Source of the DNA: Nocardia terpenica
GTDB taxonomy: Bacteria > Actinomycetota > Actinomycetes > Mycobacteriales > Mycobacteriaceae
DNA length: 64,000 nucleotides
Direction: 5' to 3'
Assembly: GCF_013186535.1 (NCBI RefSeq)
Contig: NZ_JABMCZ010000002.1
Span: 1,550,001 to 1,614,000, forward strand
Below the pieces are notes generated by a model. That model was given only the letters and a program-made list of their open reading frames with translations, did no database searches and had not been told where the DNA came from. The position numbers and the translations under genes are program-made. How positions within the stretch are numbered: the first letter of the stretch is position 1; every line of letters begins with the position of its first letter. Positions 32,244-42,150 of this stretch are shown one piece after another.

Positions 32244-35081
32244 TCACTGTGTCTCCTGTCGTTCCAACACCCGCTTCCGCGCGCGCAGGTATCGATTCAG
32301 CCTGCGGCGCTTCCCCGGGTCCAAGCCCTCGTCGGCCGGATCGGGCTGCCCTCGGAATCGGCGCCACAAACGTCGACCGGCAAGGAGGAACAGCAGTGCA
32401 CCGGCACATGCGGTAATTATCGCCAACACCTGACCGTAGGCGTTCGACCGCACTCGGACCGAGACGGGAGCGCCCAGGGGTACTCCGTCGGCTGTGGTAA
32501 GGGAGATCGGAATGGCCAGCTCGCGTCTGTCGCTGACCTGGCTGGGAATCTGGAACGAGCGCGTGCCCTGGGCGGGAAGCTGCTGCTCGCCGATGTCGGT
32601 GATCTTCGTCTCGGCGGGCGCGCCGATCTTGAATCGGACGCGGACGGCGACGGGCAGATCGTTGCGCGCCACCAGCAGCAGCGGACTCTGTTCGGACGCG
32701 AGCGTGAACATCCCGCCCGGCGGCAGCACCTTGACCGCGCCATAGGCCCTGTCCAGGGCCTGGGTGACCAGGTCGATCCGGCGCTGGGCGACGGTGTCGG
32801 CCTGGGCGCTCGGATTGGTGCGATCCGACAGCGTCAGCACGCGCAGCAGATCCTCGCGCAGCGGGTCCAGGAACGCGTGCGGCGTCGGATCCTGTTGCGG
32901 CACTTCCACCAGCGCGTTCAGCAGATCGTCGAGGCGATGCTCCTGCTGCTGAATCGGGGCGACGAACTGGTCGGGCACCGCGACATCGGCGGTGTCGGGC
33001 AGGTAGTCCAGGTCGAACGGGCGCGGGTCCGGCGGCGCGGCCAGCAGGTCCTGGAACGAGCGCGGCACCGCCAGTCCGCTGCGGACCAGCTTCGAGAGCT
33101 GGTCGAGCAGCGCGGCCGCCTCGTCGTGGTTGGCGGCCCACTGCTGCGGCGGCATCAGCAGCAGCGACCGCGGTCGGTTCGCGTCCAGATTCAGGGCCAG
33201 CCAGGACACCGCCCCGAGCGCGTCTTGCAGCCGGGCCGGGCGCGAGTCCTTACCGATGTCGTAACGCACCCCCTCGGGCGTGAACGACGGTGTCGGCGGC
33301 GTGGAGCCGACCGCGGCCAGCGCGGTCGCCGACCAGATATCGAAGGTGGTGACCCGCATCCCCGCCTCCGGCGGGGACAAGGGAGAGCCGGGCGAGGACG
33401 AGGGAGAGCCGGGCGGAGTCGAGGGGGAGCCGGACGCGGAAGAGGGGGAACCGGGTGCAGACGAGGCGGAGCCAGGCGGGGACGAGGCGGAGCCGGGGGT
33501 GGACTGGGAGCCCGAAGATCGCGTGCCGGATGTGGACTGGGGAGAGCCCGGGGACTGTGCGCCGGACGAGGGCTGGGACGAACCCGAGGGCTGGGAGCCC
33601 GACGTCGACTGGGGACCGGGCGAAGGTTGGGACGAGCCCGAGGACCCCGGCGTGGACTGGGAACCGGGCGAGGGCTGGGCGGGGGCCGGGGGCGTGATGC
33701 CCGGGAGGCGGACCGTTTCCGGTGTCGCGGTATCGGTTGCCGAGGCGACCGCCGCGGTGTTGCGGACGGCGGTGCCGCCGCCGTGCGAGACCGCGGAACC
33801 GGTGACGGCACTGCGGGAATCGGCCGGGGCGACGGCGGTGTCGGCGAGCACGGTGCTGGTGTAGCCGTGCGCGGCGAGCAGCGTGCCCGCCGCGTCGTCG
33901 ATGCTGCCGGAGTCGGGCAGGGCGACCCCGCGCATCGACTTGACCGACAGGATCCGGTCCACGATGTCGGCGGGGTCGCTCAGCGCCCGCGCGGACAGGT
34001 CCGGATCGTGCACGGCCGCCAGCGCGGCCAGGTCCACCTGCGCGAACGGCAGGGCGACGGTGCACATCGAGGGGGCCAGGGCGCGCAGGCGGTCCAGCCA
34101 GGCGGCGGCCGCCTGGGCGCCGGTGCCGTCGCGGGTCGCGCCGCTCGGGTCCGACGGGCTCGCCAGCACCTTGTAGCCGACCCGCATCGCGTACACGGTC
34201 TGCAGCAGATCCGGGTCGATGGCCAGGCAGATCGCGCCGGTGAGATTCGGTCCGCCGCGCGGGGATTCGGGGTGCACCACCGCTTCCAGGGCGGCGAGCA
34301 ACTGATCGAGCCGCCCGCCGCTGCGCAGCTCGCCCGCGAGCTCGTCGTCGGTGAGCAGCACCTTGCCGTCGGCCGAGCCGGTCACCCCGGCGGCCACGCG
34401 CGGGCGGTCGGCCAGCGGCCAGATCAGCGTGGTGGCGACCGGCGCCTCGGTCGAGGCCGGAACGGCCTGGGCCGCCGGGCCTTTCGCATCCGATCCCCCC
34501 AGCGGCGGCAGGCCGAGCACGGGCAGCAGGAACCGGGCGTCGTCGAGCCGGGCCATGCCGCCGTAGTCGGGCTGGCCGTTCACGTTCAGCAGCAGCGGGT
34601 ACACGCCCGGGTCGGTGATGTCCAGCGACGAGGTGACGGCCTGATCGCCGCTACCGCTCTCGGAGCCCGGCCGGATCCCGATCCGCAGCGTGAACTGCGT
34701 GCGCTGCCCGGGGCTCAATTGGTCTGCGACATCGTGGAATTCGCCGTTGACCGAGTAGTTGCTCTGGTCCAGCCGCAGCGTGGAACGCAGGCCGCTGGGC
34801 GTGGCCACCGCGGCCGCGCGCTGGATCCGGACACTGACATCCTTGACCGACCGGTCGCCGATATTGGTCACCGTGCCGGACACCGTCAGCACGGAATCGC
34901 TGGTGGTGGTCACCGAGCCCGGGGTCACCGAATCGAGGGTGAGCTTCAGGAATTTCGCCGTCGACGATCCGCCGCTGCTCGACGGCTGCGCGGCGGCCGG
35001 TCCGGCGAACGACACGGTCCACGGCCCGACCAGGACCGCGAGCACCAGCGCGAGCAGCATCGGCGCCCATCGGTGCGTCAT
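32244..35081 (-). CDS. DUF6049 secreted membrane-anchored protein (Rv3909-like)
   Basis: 945 residues. A signal peptide (MTHRWAPMLLALVLAVLVGPWTVSFAGPAAA) is followed by Ig-like segments (VTPGSVTTTSDSVLTVSGTVTNIGDRSVKDVSV), a large middle domain, a Ser/Pro/Gly-rich insertion at about residues 455-570, and a C-terminal transmembrane helix (VLAIITACAGALLFLLAGRRLW) with a short basic tail. The function is unknown. The gene is conserved upstream of mviN in this order and probably works with MurJ at the outer face of the membrane (inference). Its ATG overlaps the mutT4 stop, so the two are translationally coupled. The low-complexity insertion looks like local repeat expansion. Confidence 0.85.
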   Translation of the reverse strand: MTHRWAPMLLALVLAVLVGPWTVSFAGPAAAQPSSSGGSSTAKFLKLTLDSVTPGSVTTTSDSVLTVSGTVTNIGDRSVKDVSVRIQRAAAVATPSGLRSTLRLDQSNYSVNGEFHDVADQLSPGQRTQFTLRIGIRPGSESGSGDQAVTSSLDITDPGVYPLLLNVNGQPDYGGMARLDDARFLLPVLGLPPLGGSDAKGPAAQAVPASTEAPVATTLIWPLADRPRVAAGVTGSADGKVLLTDDELAGELRSGGRLDQLLAALEAVVHPESPRGGPNLTGAICLAIDPDLLQTVYAMRVGYKVLASPSDPSGATRDGTGAQAAAAWLDRLRALAPSMCTVALPFAQVDLAALAAVHDPDLSARALSDPADIVDRILSVKSMRGVALPDSGSIDDAAGTLLAAHGYTSTVLADTAVAPADSRSAVTGSAVSHGGGTAVRNTAAVASATDTATPETVRLPGITPPAPAQPSPGSQSTPGSSGSSQPSPGPQSTSGSQPSGSSQPSSGAQSPGSPQSTSGTRSSGSQSTPGSASSPPGSASSAPGSPSSASGSPSTPPGSPSSSPGSPLSPPEAGMRVTTFDIWSATALAAVGSTPPTPSFTPEGVRYDIGKDSRPARLQDALGAVSWLALNLDANRPRSLLLMPPQQWAANHDEAAALLDQLSKLVRSGLAVPRSFQDLLAAPPDPRPFDLDYLPDTADVAVPDQFVAPIQQQEHRLDDLLNALVEVPQQDPTPHAFLDPLREDLLRVLTLSDRTNPSAQADTVAQRRIDLVTQALDRAYGAVKVLPPGGMFTLASEQSPLLLVARNDLPVAVRVRFKIGAPAETKITDIGEQQLPAQGTRSFQIPSQVSDRRELAIPISLTTADGVPLGAPVSVRVRSNAYGQVLAIITACAGALLFLLAGRRLWRRFRGQPDPADEGLDPGKRRRLNRYLRARKRVLERQETQ

Positions 35082-35770
35082 TGTCTGCCGTTCTCCATCC
35101 GATCGATCAGGCGGTTGGCAACCTCGGCCAGTCGCCGCTCGTCGGCGTAGGCCAGCCGGGAGTCGAGTTCGTCCAGTGGCACCCAGGCGACCTTGGTGAC
35201 CTCGACATCGGCATCGGACAGCTCACCGCCGAGCGCGCGCATCAGATAGTGATGCACGGTCTTGTGTACCCGACGGCCGTCCGTCACGAACCAGTAGTCG
35301 ATACTGCCGAGTTCCGCAACGACCGTACCGTTGATCCCGGCTTCCTCGGCGACCTCGCGCACCGCGGTCTGCTCGGCGGTCTCGCCCTCCTCGATGTGCC
35401 CCTTCGGCAGCGACCACAGCAGTCGGCCGCGGCGGTCGGTGCGCCCGATGAGCGCGGCGCACTGCTTCTCCCGCGGGCCGTCGAGCCCGTCGACGACCAG
35501 GCCGCCCGCGGAGGTCTCGCGCACGGTGCGCATGCGGGGCCGGTTCTTGTTGTTCTTGGCGCCGCCGTTACCGCCCTTGGCAGGGTTTTTGGCGTTCGCA
35601 CCCTTGACACCGGCGACCTTGCCGTCGGCGGTGCCGCTGTGGTCGTGGACGGCACCGGACCGCCCGCCGCCACCGCCTCTGCTGTTACCGCTGGTATCGG
35701 TCGCATTACCGGCCGAACCGCGGCGCCGGGGCTGGCGGCGACGACTGTTCGCGCGATCGGCCGGAGACAC
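35078..35770 (-). CDS. mutT4: Nudix hydrolase (MutT4-like)
   Basis: 230 residues. The first ~80 are disordered and basic, with Gly/Asn/Lys-rich stretches. The Nudix domain covers about 82-225: SAGGLVVDG, WSLPKGHIEEGETAEQTAVREVAEEAGINGT with the full catalytic box, and the C-terminal WVPLDELDSRLAY. The M. tuberculosis homologue Rv3908 (mutT4) is assigned to nucleotide-pool cleaning, but the substrate is not certain. The start is GTG at 35770, 117 bp from the divergent pcnA. It is first in an operon with the DUF6049 gene and mviN. Confidence 0.88.
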   Translation of the reverse strand: MSPADRANSRRRQPRRRGSAGNATDTSGNSRGGGGGRSGAVHDHSGTADGKVAGVKGANAKNPAKGGNGGAKNNKNRPRMRTVRETSAGGLVVDGLDGPREKQCAALIGRTDRRGRLLWSLPKGHIEEGETAEQTAVREVAEEAGINGTVVAELGSIDYWFVTDGRRVHKTVHHYLMRALGGELSDADVEVTKVAWVPLDELDSRLAYADERRLAEVANRLIDRMENGRQ

Positions 35771-35887
35771 TTGGTCAGTTTAGCTGTGTTGTCGGGCTCT
35801 CCTTGCCGCCGCGCTGGGCGCTGTGGGCCCGGCCGGGGTGGGCTGCGCCGCCGGGGTGGGCCACGTCACCAACTAAGCTGCGTTCCC

Positions 35888-37378
35888 GTGGTTTCGCCGA
35901 AGTCCGAGGATGTCGCCGCATCCGCCCCCGCCCCCCAGTCCCCGGCTGATCGCCGCAGCCGATTGCTGGCGGCCGCCGCGATCACGCTCGGTCAGCTCTC
36001 TGATGTGCTGACCCCGCTCGGCGACATGTTCGCCGCGCACGGACACGAGTTGTACCTGGTGGGTGGCAGCGTGCGCGACGCGGTGCTCGGTCGGCTCACC
36101 TCGGATCTGGACTTCACCACCGACGCCCGGCCCGAGGTGGTGCAGCGGCTGCTGCGCGGCTGGGCCGACAATCTCTGGGACACCGGCGGTTTGGCGTTCG
36201 GCACCGTCAGCGCGTCGAAGGCGGGTTGGCAGCTGGAGATCACCACCTACCGCAGCGACGCCTACGACCGGGTGTCCCGCAATCCGGAGGTGACCTTCGG
36301 CGACACCCTGGACGACGACCTGGTCCGCCGCGATTTCACGGTCAACGCCATGGCCGTGCGGGTCGGCGCCGGGGGTGCGCTGGAGTTCGTCGATCCCCTG
36401 GACGGCATGTCCGCGCTGCTCGACGGCGTGCTGGATACGCCTGCGGCGCCGGAGGATTCGTTCAACGACGATCCGCTGCGCATGCTGCGGGCGGCCCGGT
36501 TCGTGTCGCAGCTGGGTTTCGAACCCGCCCCCCGGGTGCGCGCGGCGATCGCCGCCATGGCGGGCGAGATCGACCGGATCACCGCCGAGCGGGTGCGCGC
36601 CGAGCTGGACAAGCTGATCGGCGGCCAGTACCCCACCGACGGCATCGACATCATGTGCGAGACCGGTCTGGCCGAGCGGGTGCTGCCCGAGGTGCCCGCG
36701 ATGTCGCTTGAGATCGATGAGCACCACCAGCACAAGGACGTCTACCAGCATTCGCTGACCGTGCTGCGGCAGGCGATCGACCAGGAGGAGAGCGACCCCG
36801 ACCTGGTGCTGCGCTGGGCGGCGCTGCTGCACGACATCGGCAAGCCGCCGACCAAGCGCAACGAGCCCGGCGGCGGGGTGAGCTTCCACCACCACGAGGT
36901 GGTCGGCGCCAAGATGGTGCGCAAGCGCATGCGCGCCCTGAAGTATCCGAAGCAGTTCACCGAGGACGTGGCCCGGCTGGTCTACCTGCACCTGCGCTTC
37001 CACGGCTACGGCAAGGGCCAGTGGACCGATTCGGCGGTGCGCCGCTACGTGACCGACGCGGGCGAGTTGCTCCCCCGCCTGCACAAACTGGTCCGCGCCG
37101 ACTGCACCACCCGCAACAAGCGCCGCGCCGCCCAATTGCAGTCCACCTACGACGATCTGGAGGTGCGCATCGAGCGCCTGCAGCAGCAGGAGGATCTGGC
37201 GCGGGTGCGGCCGGACCTGGACGGCAACGCGATCATGGAGCTGCTCGGCCTGGCGCCGGGGCCGGAGGTCGGCCGGGCGTGGCGCTATCTGAAGGAATTG
37301 CGGCTGGACCGCGGCCCGATGTCGCGCGAGGAGGCCGAGGAGGCGCTGCGGGCGTGGTGGACCGCGGGCGGGAGCTAG
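35888..37378 (+). CDS. pcnA: CCA tRNA nucleotidyltransferase / poly(A) polymerase family protein
   Basis: 496 residues. The nucleotidyltransferase head has LVGGSVRDAVLGR and the metal-binding DLDFTTDA. RNA-binding and neck domains follow (RRDFTVNAMAVRV, DPLRMLRAARFVSQLGF). A C-terminal HD domain has HQHKDVYQHSL, RWAALLHDIGKP and HEVVGAKM. It adds CCA to tRNA 3' ends; actinobacteria have a single member of this family. The start is GTG at 35888 with no clear SD, so leaderless translation is possible. It diverges from mutT4 and its stop overlaps the next gene's stop on the opposite strand. Confidence 0.94.
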   Translation: MVSPKSEDVAASAPAPQSPADRRSRLLAAAAITLGQLSDVLTPLGDMFAAHGHELYLVGGSVRDAVLGRLTSDLDFTTDARPEVVQRLLRGWADNLWDTGGLAFGTVSASKAGWQLEITTYRSDAYDRVSRNPEVTFGDTLDDDLVRRDFTVNAMAVRVGAGGALEFVDPLDGMSALLDGVLDTPAAPEDSFNDDPLRMLRAARFVSQLGFEPAPRVRAAIAAMAGEIDRITAERVRAELDKLIGGQYPTDGIDIMCETGLAERVLPEVPAMSLEIDEHHQHKDVYQHSLTVLRQAIDQEESDPDLVLRWAALLHDIGKPPTKRNEPGGGVSFHHHEVVGAKMVRKRMRALKYPKQFTEDVARLVYLHLRFHGYGKGQWTDSAVRRYVTDAGELLPRLHKLVRADCTTRNKRRAAQLQSTYDDLEVRIERLQQQEDLARVRPDLDGNAIMELLGLAPGPEVGRAWRYLKELRLDRGPMSREEAEEALRAWWTAGGS

Positions 37379-38190
37379 AAGACGATCAGCGTCGTGCCGG
37401 TCACGATGGCGGAGCGGATCTGCGCGAGGTCGAAGGAGCCGGTGACCTCGGGGACGTCGATGCGGAAGCGGACGTGGTGACCGTCCCGGTCGGCGCGCAC
37501 GATCCGCAGGTCGTTCGGTAGGTCGGTGAGCGGTAGCGGCGCGACCCGAAGTCGTCGCCGCGGCAGTCGGATTCCGCACCAGGTGACCCCGTGGACGGCG
37601 AGGCGGAGCTCGTTGTCCGCGATCGTCGCGTCCAGCAGGGCGTGGATTCTTCGGCGGCGATGCCGGGCGACGAGCAGGCCGTCGGCGCGCACCGCGAGCC
37701 GCCAGTCCAGCACCCGGTCGCCGAGCCATTCGATCAGGGTCGCGGTCGCGACCGTGCCGGTGATCTCCAGGCCCGCGGCGCGGACCTTGGTCGGCACGCC
37801 CGGGATGAGCCGGACCCCGTTGGCCACCACGGTCATCTCCTCGATCGGATGCCCGTTCCAGCGCAGGTCGGCCAGGACCGTCTTGGTCTGGAAGTGGGCG
37901 CCGCGCCGCCGCGCCCGCAGCGTCCGCAGCGTGGCGGTCAGGTCGTAGCCGAGCAGGGTGGCGGTGACCTCGCGGCCGCCGAACCGGCCGAGAATGCCCT
38001 CGCTGAGCACGGTCATCAGCACATCCGGCAGCAGCGCGGTGACCGTGCCCGAGCCGAGGTCGGCCACCGGATCCAGCCAGGCGGTGGTAAAGGCCGCCCA
38101 CTGCTCCGGCCGCATCGGCTCGATCAGGCGTTTCCCGAGGTCCACGGCGCGCAGCGGCGACCAGAACCGGGGGTCGAAATAGGCGGCCAT
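37375..38190 (-). CDS. Conserved protein of unknown function (DUF2993-like?)
   Basis: 271 residues with no signal peptide, Cys cluster or membrane helix that I can see. The sequence alternates hydrophobic beta-like stretches (TKVRAAGLEITGTVATATLIEWL, LRLAVHGVTWCGIRLPRRRLRV) with long basic segments, a pattern reminiscent of DUF2993/LmeA-like lipid-binding barrels. That resemblance is weak. It is convergent with pcnA (stops overlap by 4 bp) and diverges from the HTH-TOBE gene, so it is a single-gene unit. Confidence 0.65.
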   Translation of the reverse strand: MAAYFDPRFWSPLRAVDLGKRLIEPMRPEQWAAFTTAWLDPVADLGSGTVTALLPDVLMTVLSEGILGRFGGREVTATLLGYDLTATLRTLRARRRGAHFQTKTVLADLRWNGHPIEEMTVVANGVRLIPGVPTKVRAAGLEITGTVATATLIEWLGDRVLDWRLAVRADGLLVARHRRRRIHALLDATIADNELRLAVHGVTWCGIRLPRRRLRVAPLPLTDLPNDLRIVRADRDGHHVRFRIDVPEVTGSFDLAQIRSAIVTGTTLIVF

Positions 38191-38329
38191 AACTGATCAG
38201 AGCGTACTGGCGGGTAGTGAACGAACCGGCGTCGCGTGGGTGAACCCTCCGGGACGAGCCCCGCCCGCCGCCGCATATTCGGAGGTTTCCACGTTGTTCG
38301 GTCCGCATTCGCGGACCTATGCTGCTGCC

Positions 38330-38728
38330 GTGCCCAGCTTGCGGATCCGTGACGCCGCCGAACTGCTCGCAGTCAGCGACGACACCGTGCGCCGGTGGAT
38401 CGATACCGGCGCCCTCGACGCGCACCGCGACGACGCGGGACGGCTGGCGATCGACGGTGCGGCCCTGGCCGCGCTGGCGGTCGAGCACGCGCGTCCGCCG
38501 CAGGCACGGGTGGGCAGTGCCAGTTCGGCACGCAATCGGTTTCCCGGACTGGTCACCCGCGTGGTGGCCGACGGGGTGATGGCACAGGTGGAGATGCAAT
38601 GCGGGCCGTTCACGGTGGTGTCGTTGATGAGCAGCGAGTCGGTGCGGGCGCTCGGGCTGGAACCGGGCAGCGTCGCGGTGGCGAGCGTGAAGGCCACCAC
38701 GGTGGTCGTCGAAACGGCCGAGCGATGA
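38330..38728 (+). CDS. HTH-TOBE fusion, putative molybdate-responsive regulator
   Basis: 132 residues. An excisionase/MerR-like helix-turn-helix at about 4-50 (LRIRDAAELLAVSDDTVRRWIDTGALDAHRDDAGRLAI) is joined to a single TOBE/Mop domain at about 65-130 (SARNRFPGLVTRVVADGVMAQVEMQCGPFTVVSLMSSESVRALGLEPGSVAVASVKATTVVV). TOBE domains bind molybdate or tungstate oxyanions. The start is GTG at 38330. It overlaps modA by 4 bp (ATGA) and opens the modABC operon, so it most likely senses molybdate and controls the transporter. This is inferred. Confidence 0.82.
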   Translation: MPSLRIRDAAELLAVSDDTVRRWIDTGALDAHRDDAGRLAIDGAALAALAVEHARPPQARVGSASSARNRFPGLVTRVVADGVMAQVEMQCGPFTVVSLMSSESVRALGLEPGSVAVASVKATTVVVETAER

Positions 38729-39483
38729 GGCCGCTGGCCGTCGCGGTGACGGCGGCGGCGCTGGTCGCGGGGCTGGCCGGGTGCGGCTCCTCCGGATCCG
38801 GCAGCGGCACAACCACGGTGACGGTGTTCGCGGCGGCCTCGCTGAACAAGGTGTTCGGCGATCTGGGCAAAACGTTCGAGGCCGCGCATCCGGGCACCAA
38901 GGTCGCCTTCTCCTTCGCCGGGTCGTCGGATCTGGCGGCGCAGCTGAATCAGGGCGCGCCCGCGGACGTGTTCGCCTCCGCCGACACCGCGAACATGGAC
39001 AAGGTGGTCAAGTCCGGCCGCATCACCGAGCATCCGCAGAACTTCGCGACCAACGTGCTGACCATCGTGACCCCGCCCGGCAACCCGAAACACGTGACGA
39101 CCCTGGCGGATCTGGCCGAGCCCGGCCTGCGGCTGGTGGTGTGCGCGCCGCAGGTGCCGTGCGGCGCCGCGACCAAGAAGGTGACCACCGCGTCGCACGT
39201 GGCGATCGCCCCGGTCAGCGAGGAGTCCGAGGTGACCGACGTGCTGGCCAAGGTCACCTCCGGCGATGCCGACGCGGGGCTGGTGTACGTCACCGACGCG
39301 GCCGGGGCCGGGAACAAGGTCAGTACCGTGGCTTTCCCCGAATCCTCCGGGGCCGTCAACACCTATCCCATTGCGGCCGTGGCCGATTCGAAGCACGCCG
39401 AGCTGGCGCACCAGTTCGAGTCCCTGATCACCGGTCCCGAGGGTCGCGCCGCGCTGGCCAAGGCGGGGTTCGGCGCGCCGTGA
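38725..39483 (+). CDS. modA: Molybdate ABC transporter substrate-binding lipoprotein
   Basis: 252 residues. A lipoprotein signal (MRPLAVAVTAAALVAGLAGC) with lipobox LAGC places the mature protein on the outer membrane face. ModA features: TVFAAASLNKVFGDLGKTFEAAHPG, FSFAGSSDLAAQL, GAPADVFASAD, and the late VTSGDADAGLVYVTDA motif. It binds molybdate or tungstate and passes it to ModB. It is translationally coupled to the HTH-TOBE gene. Confidence 0.93.
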   Translation: MRPLAVAVTAAALVAGLAGCGSSGSGSGTTTVTVFAAASLNKVFGDLGKTFEAAHPGTKVAFSFAGSSDLAAQLNQGAPADVFASADTANMDKVVKSGRITEHPQNFATNVLTIVTPPGNPKHVTTLADLAEPGLRLVVCAPQVPCGAATKKVTTASHVAIAPVSEESEVTDVLAKVTSGDADAGLVYVTDAAGAGNKVSTVAFPESSGAVNTYPIAAVADSKHAELAHQFESLITGPEGRAALAKAGFGAP

Positions 39484-39503
39484 GATCCGCCGGGCGGACC
39501 GAT

Positions 39504-39517
39504 GATTCACGTGAAAC
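39504..39517. other. parS-like site between modA and modB
   Basis: GATTCACGTGAAAC has one mismatch to GTTTCACGTGAAAC. It lies in the 130-bp modA-modB gap, about 27 kb from oriC, the most distant of the five sites in the window. Confidence 0.55.
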
Positions 39518-39613
39518 CGGGCAACTCGACCGGGCGGCGCGCCTCGCTCGGCGCATGACGTCGGTTGCTCTCGCGCGGCGTTGCGGTACGGCGACCGGAC
39601 AGCACGGTGCCCG

Positions 39614-40575
39614 GTGAGTGCTCAGCGCACGGCGTCGCGCGAACCGGCGGTCGGCACCGATGCCGGGGATCGACGGGCGGCGCACGAGTCCCCGGCGCGG
39701 CGGTTCGCGCGAAAGGTGGTGCGGGGCCCCGGGCTTGCGGTGCCGGGGTGGGTGCTGCTGCCCGCCGCCCTCGGATTCGCGTTCGTGGTGGGGCCGCTGG
39801 TGGCGCTCGCGGGCGGGGTGGAGTGGTCGGACTTCTTCGCCCTGATCACCTCCGACGCGTCGCGGGCCGCCCTGTCGCTGAGCCTGCGGACCGCGCTGGC
39901 CAGCACGGCGATCTGCGTGCTGCTCGGGGCGCCGATGGCGGTGGTGCTGGCGCGGGTGCGGTGGCGGGTGCTGCCGGTGCTGCGCTCGATGATCCTGCTG
40001 CCGTTGGTATTACCACCGGTGGTGGGCGGTCTGGCGCTGCTGTATCTGTTCGGCCGGTACGGACTGCTCGGGCGGCATCTGGAGGCGGCCGGGATCCGGA
40101 TCGCGTTCAGCACCACCGCGGTGGTGCTGGCGCAGGCGTTCGTGGCGCTGCCGTTTCTGGTGATCACCCTGGAGGGCGCCATGCGCACGGCCGGGGAGCG
40201 CTACGAGCGCATTGCCGCCACCCTGGGCGCGGGCCCGACCACGGTGTGGTGGCGGATCACCCTGCCGCTGCTGCGGCCCGCCCTGATCTCCGGCGCGGTG
40301 CTGTCGTTCGCCCGCGCCCTCGGCGAGTTCGGCGCCACCCTCACCTTCGCGGGCAGCCTGCAGGGCCGCACCCGCACCCTGCCGCTGGAGATCTATCTGC
40401 AGCGCGAGAACGATCCCGGTGCGGCCGTGGCCCTTTCGCTGCTGCTGGTGGTGATCGCCGTCCTCATCGTGCTGGTCGCCTACCGCCGCGTCGGCGTTCC
40501 CGAGGATCGCGAATGGGTGGGCGGCCTGTGGCGCTGGGGCGGTTCGGGGCGCGCGAGTCTACGGGAGGAGCACTG

Positions 40576-40576
<1 letters not shown>
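39614..40576 (+). CDS. modB: Molybdate ABC transporter permease
   Basis: 320 residues. After a ~45-residue basic N-terminus it has the membrane segments of the ModB family: VLLPAALGFAFVVGPLVALAGG, LSLRTALASTAICVLLGAPMAVVLARV, MILLPLVLPPVVGGLALLYLFG, and others. The EAA-like coupling loop is GERYERIAATLGAGPTTVWWRITLPLLRPALI, and the ModB hallmark ALGEFGATLTFAGSLQGRTRTLPLEIY follows. I chose the GTG at 39614; other starts up to 39581 are possible. It ends with an ATGA overlap into modC. Confidence 0.92.
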
Positions 40577-42150
<1,574 letters not shown>

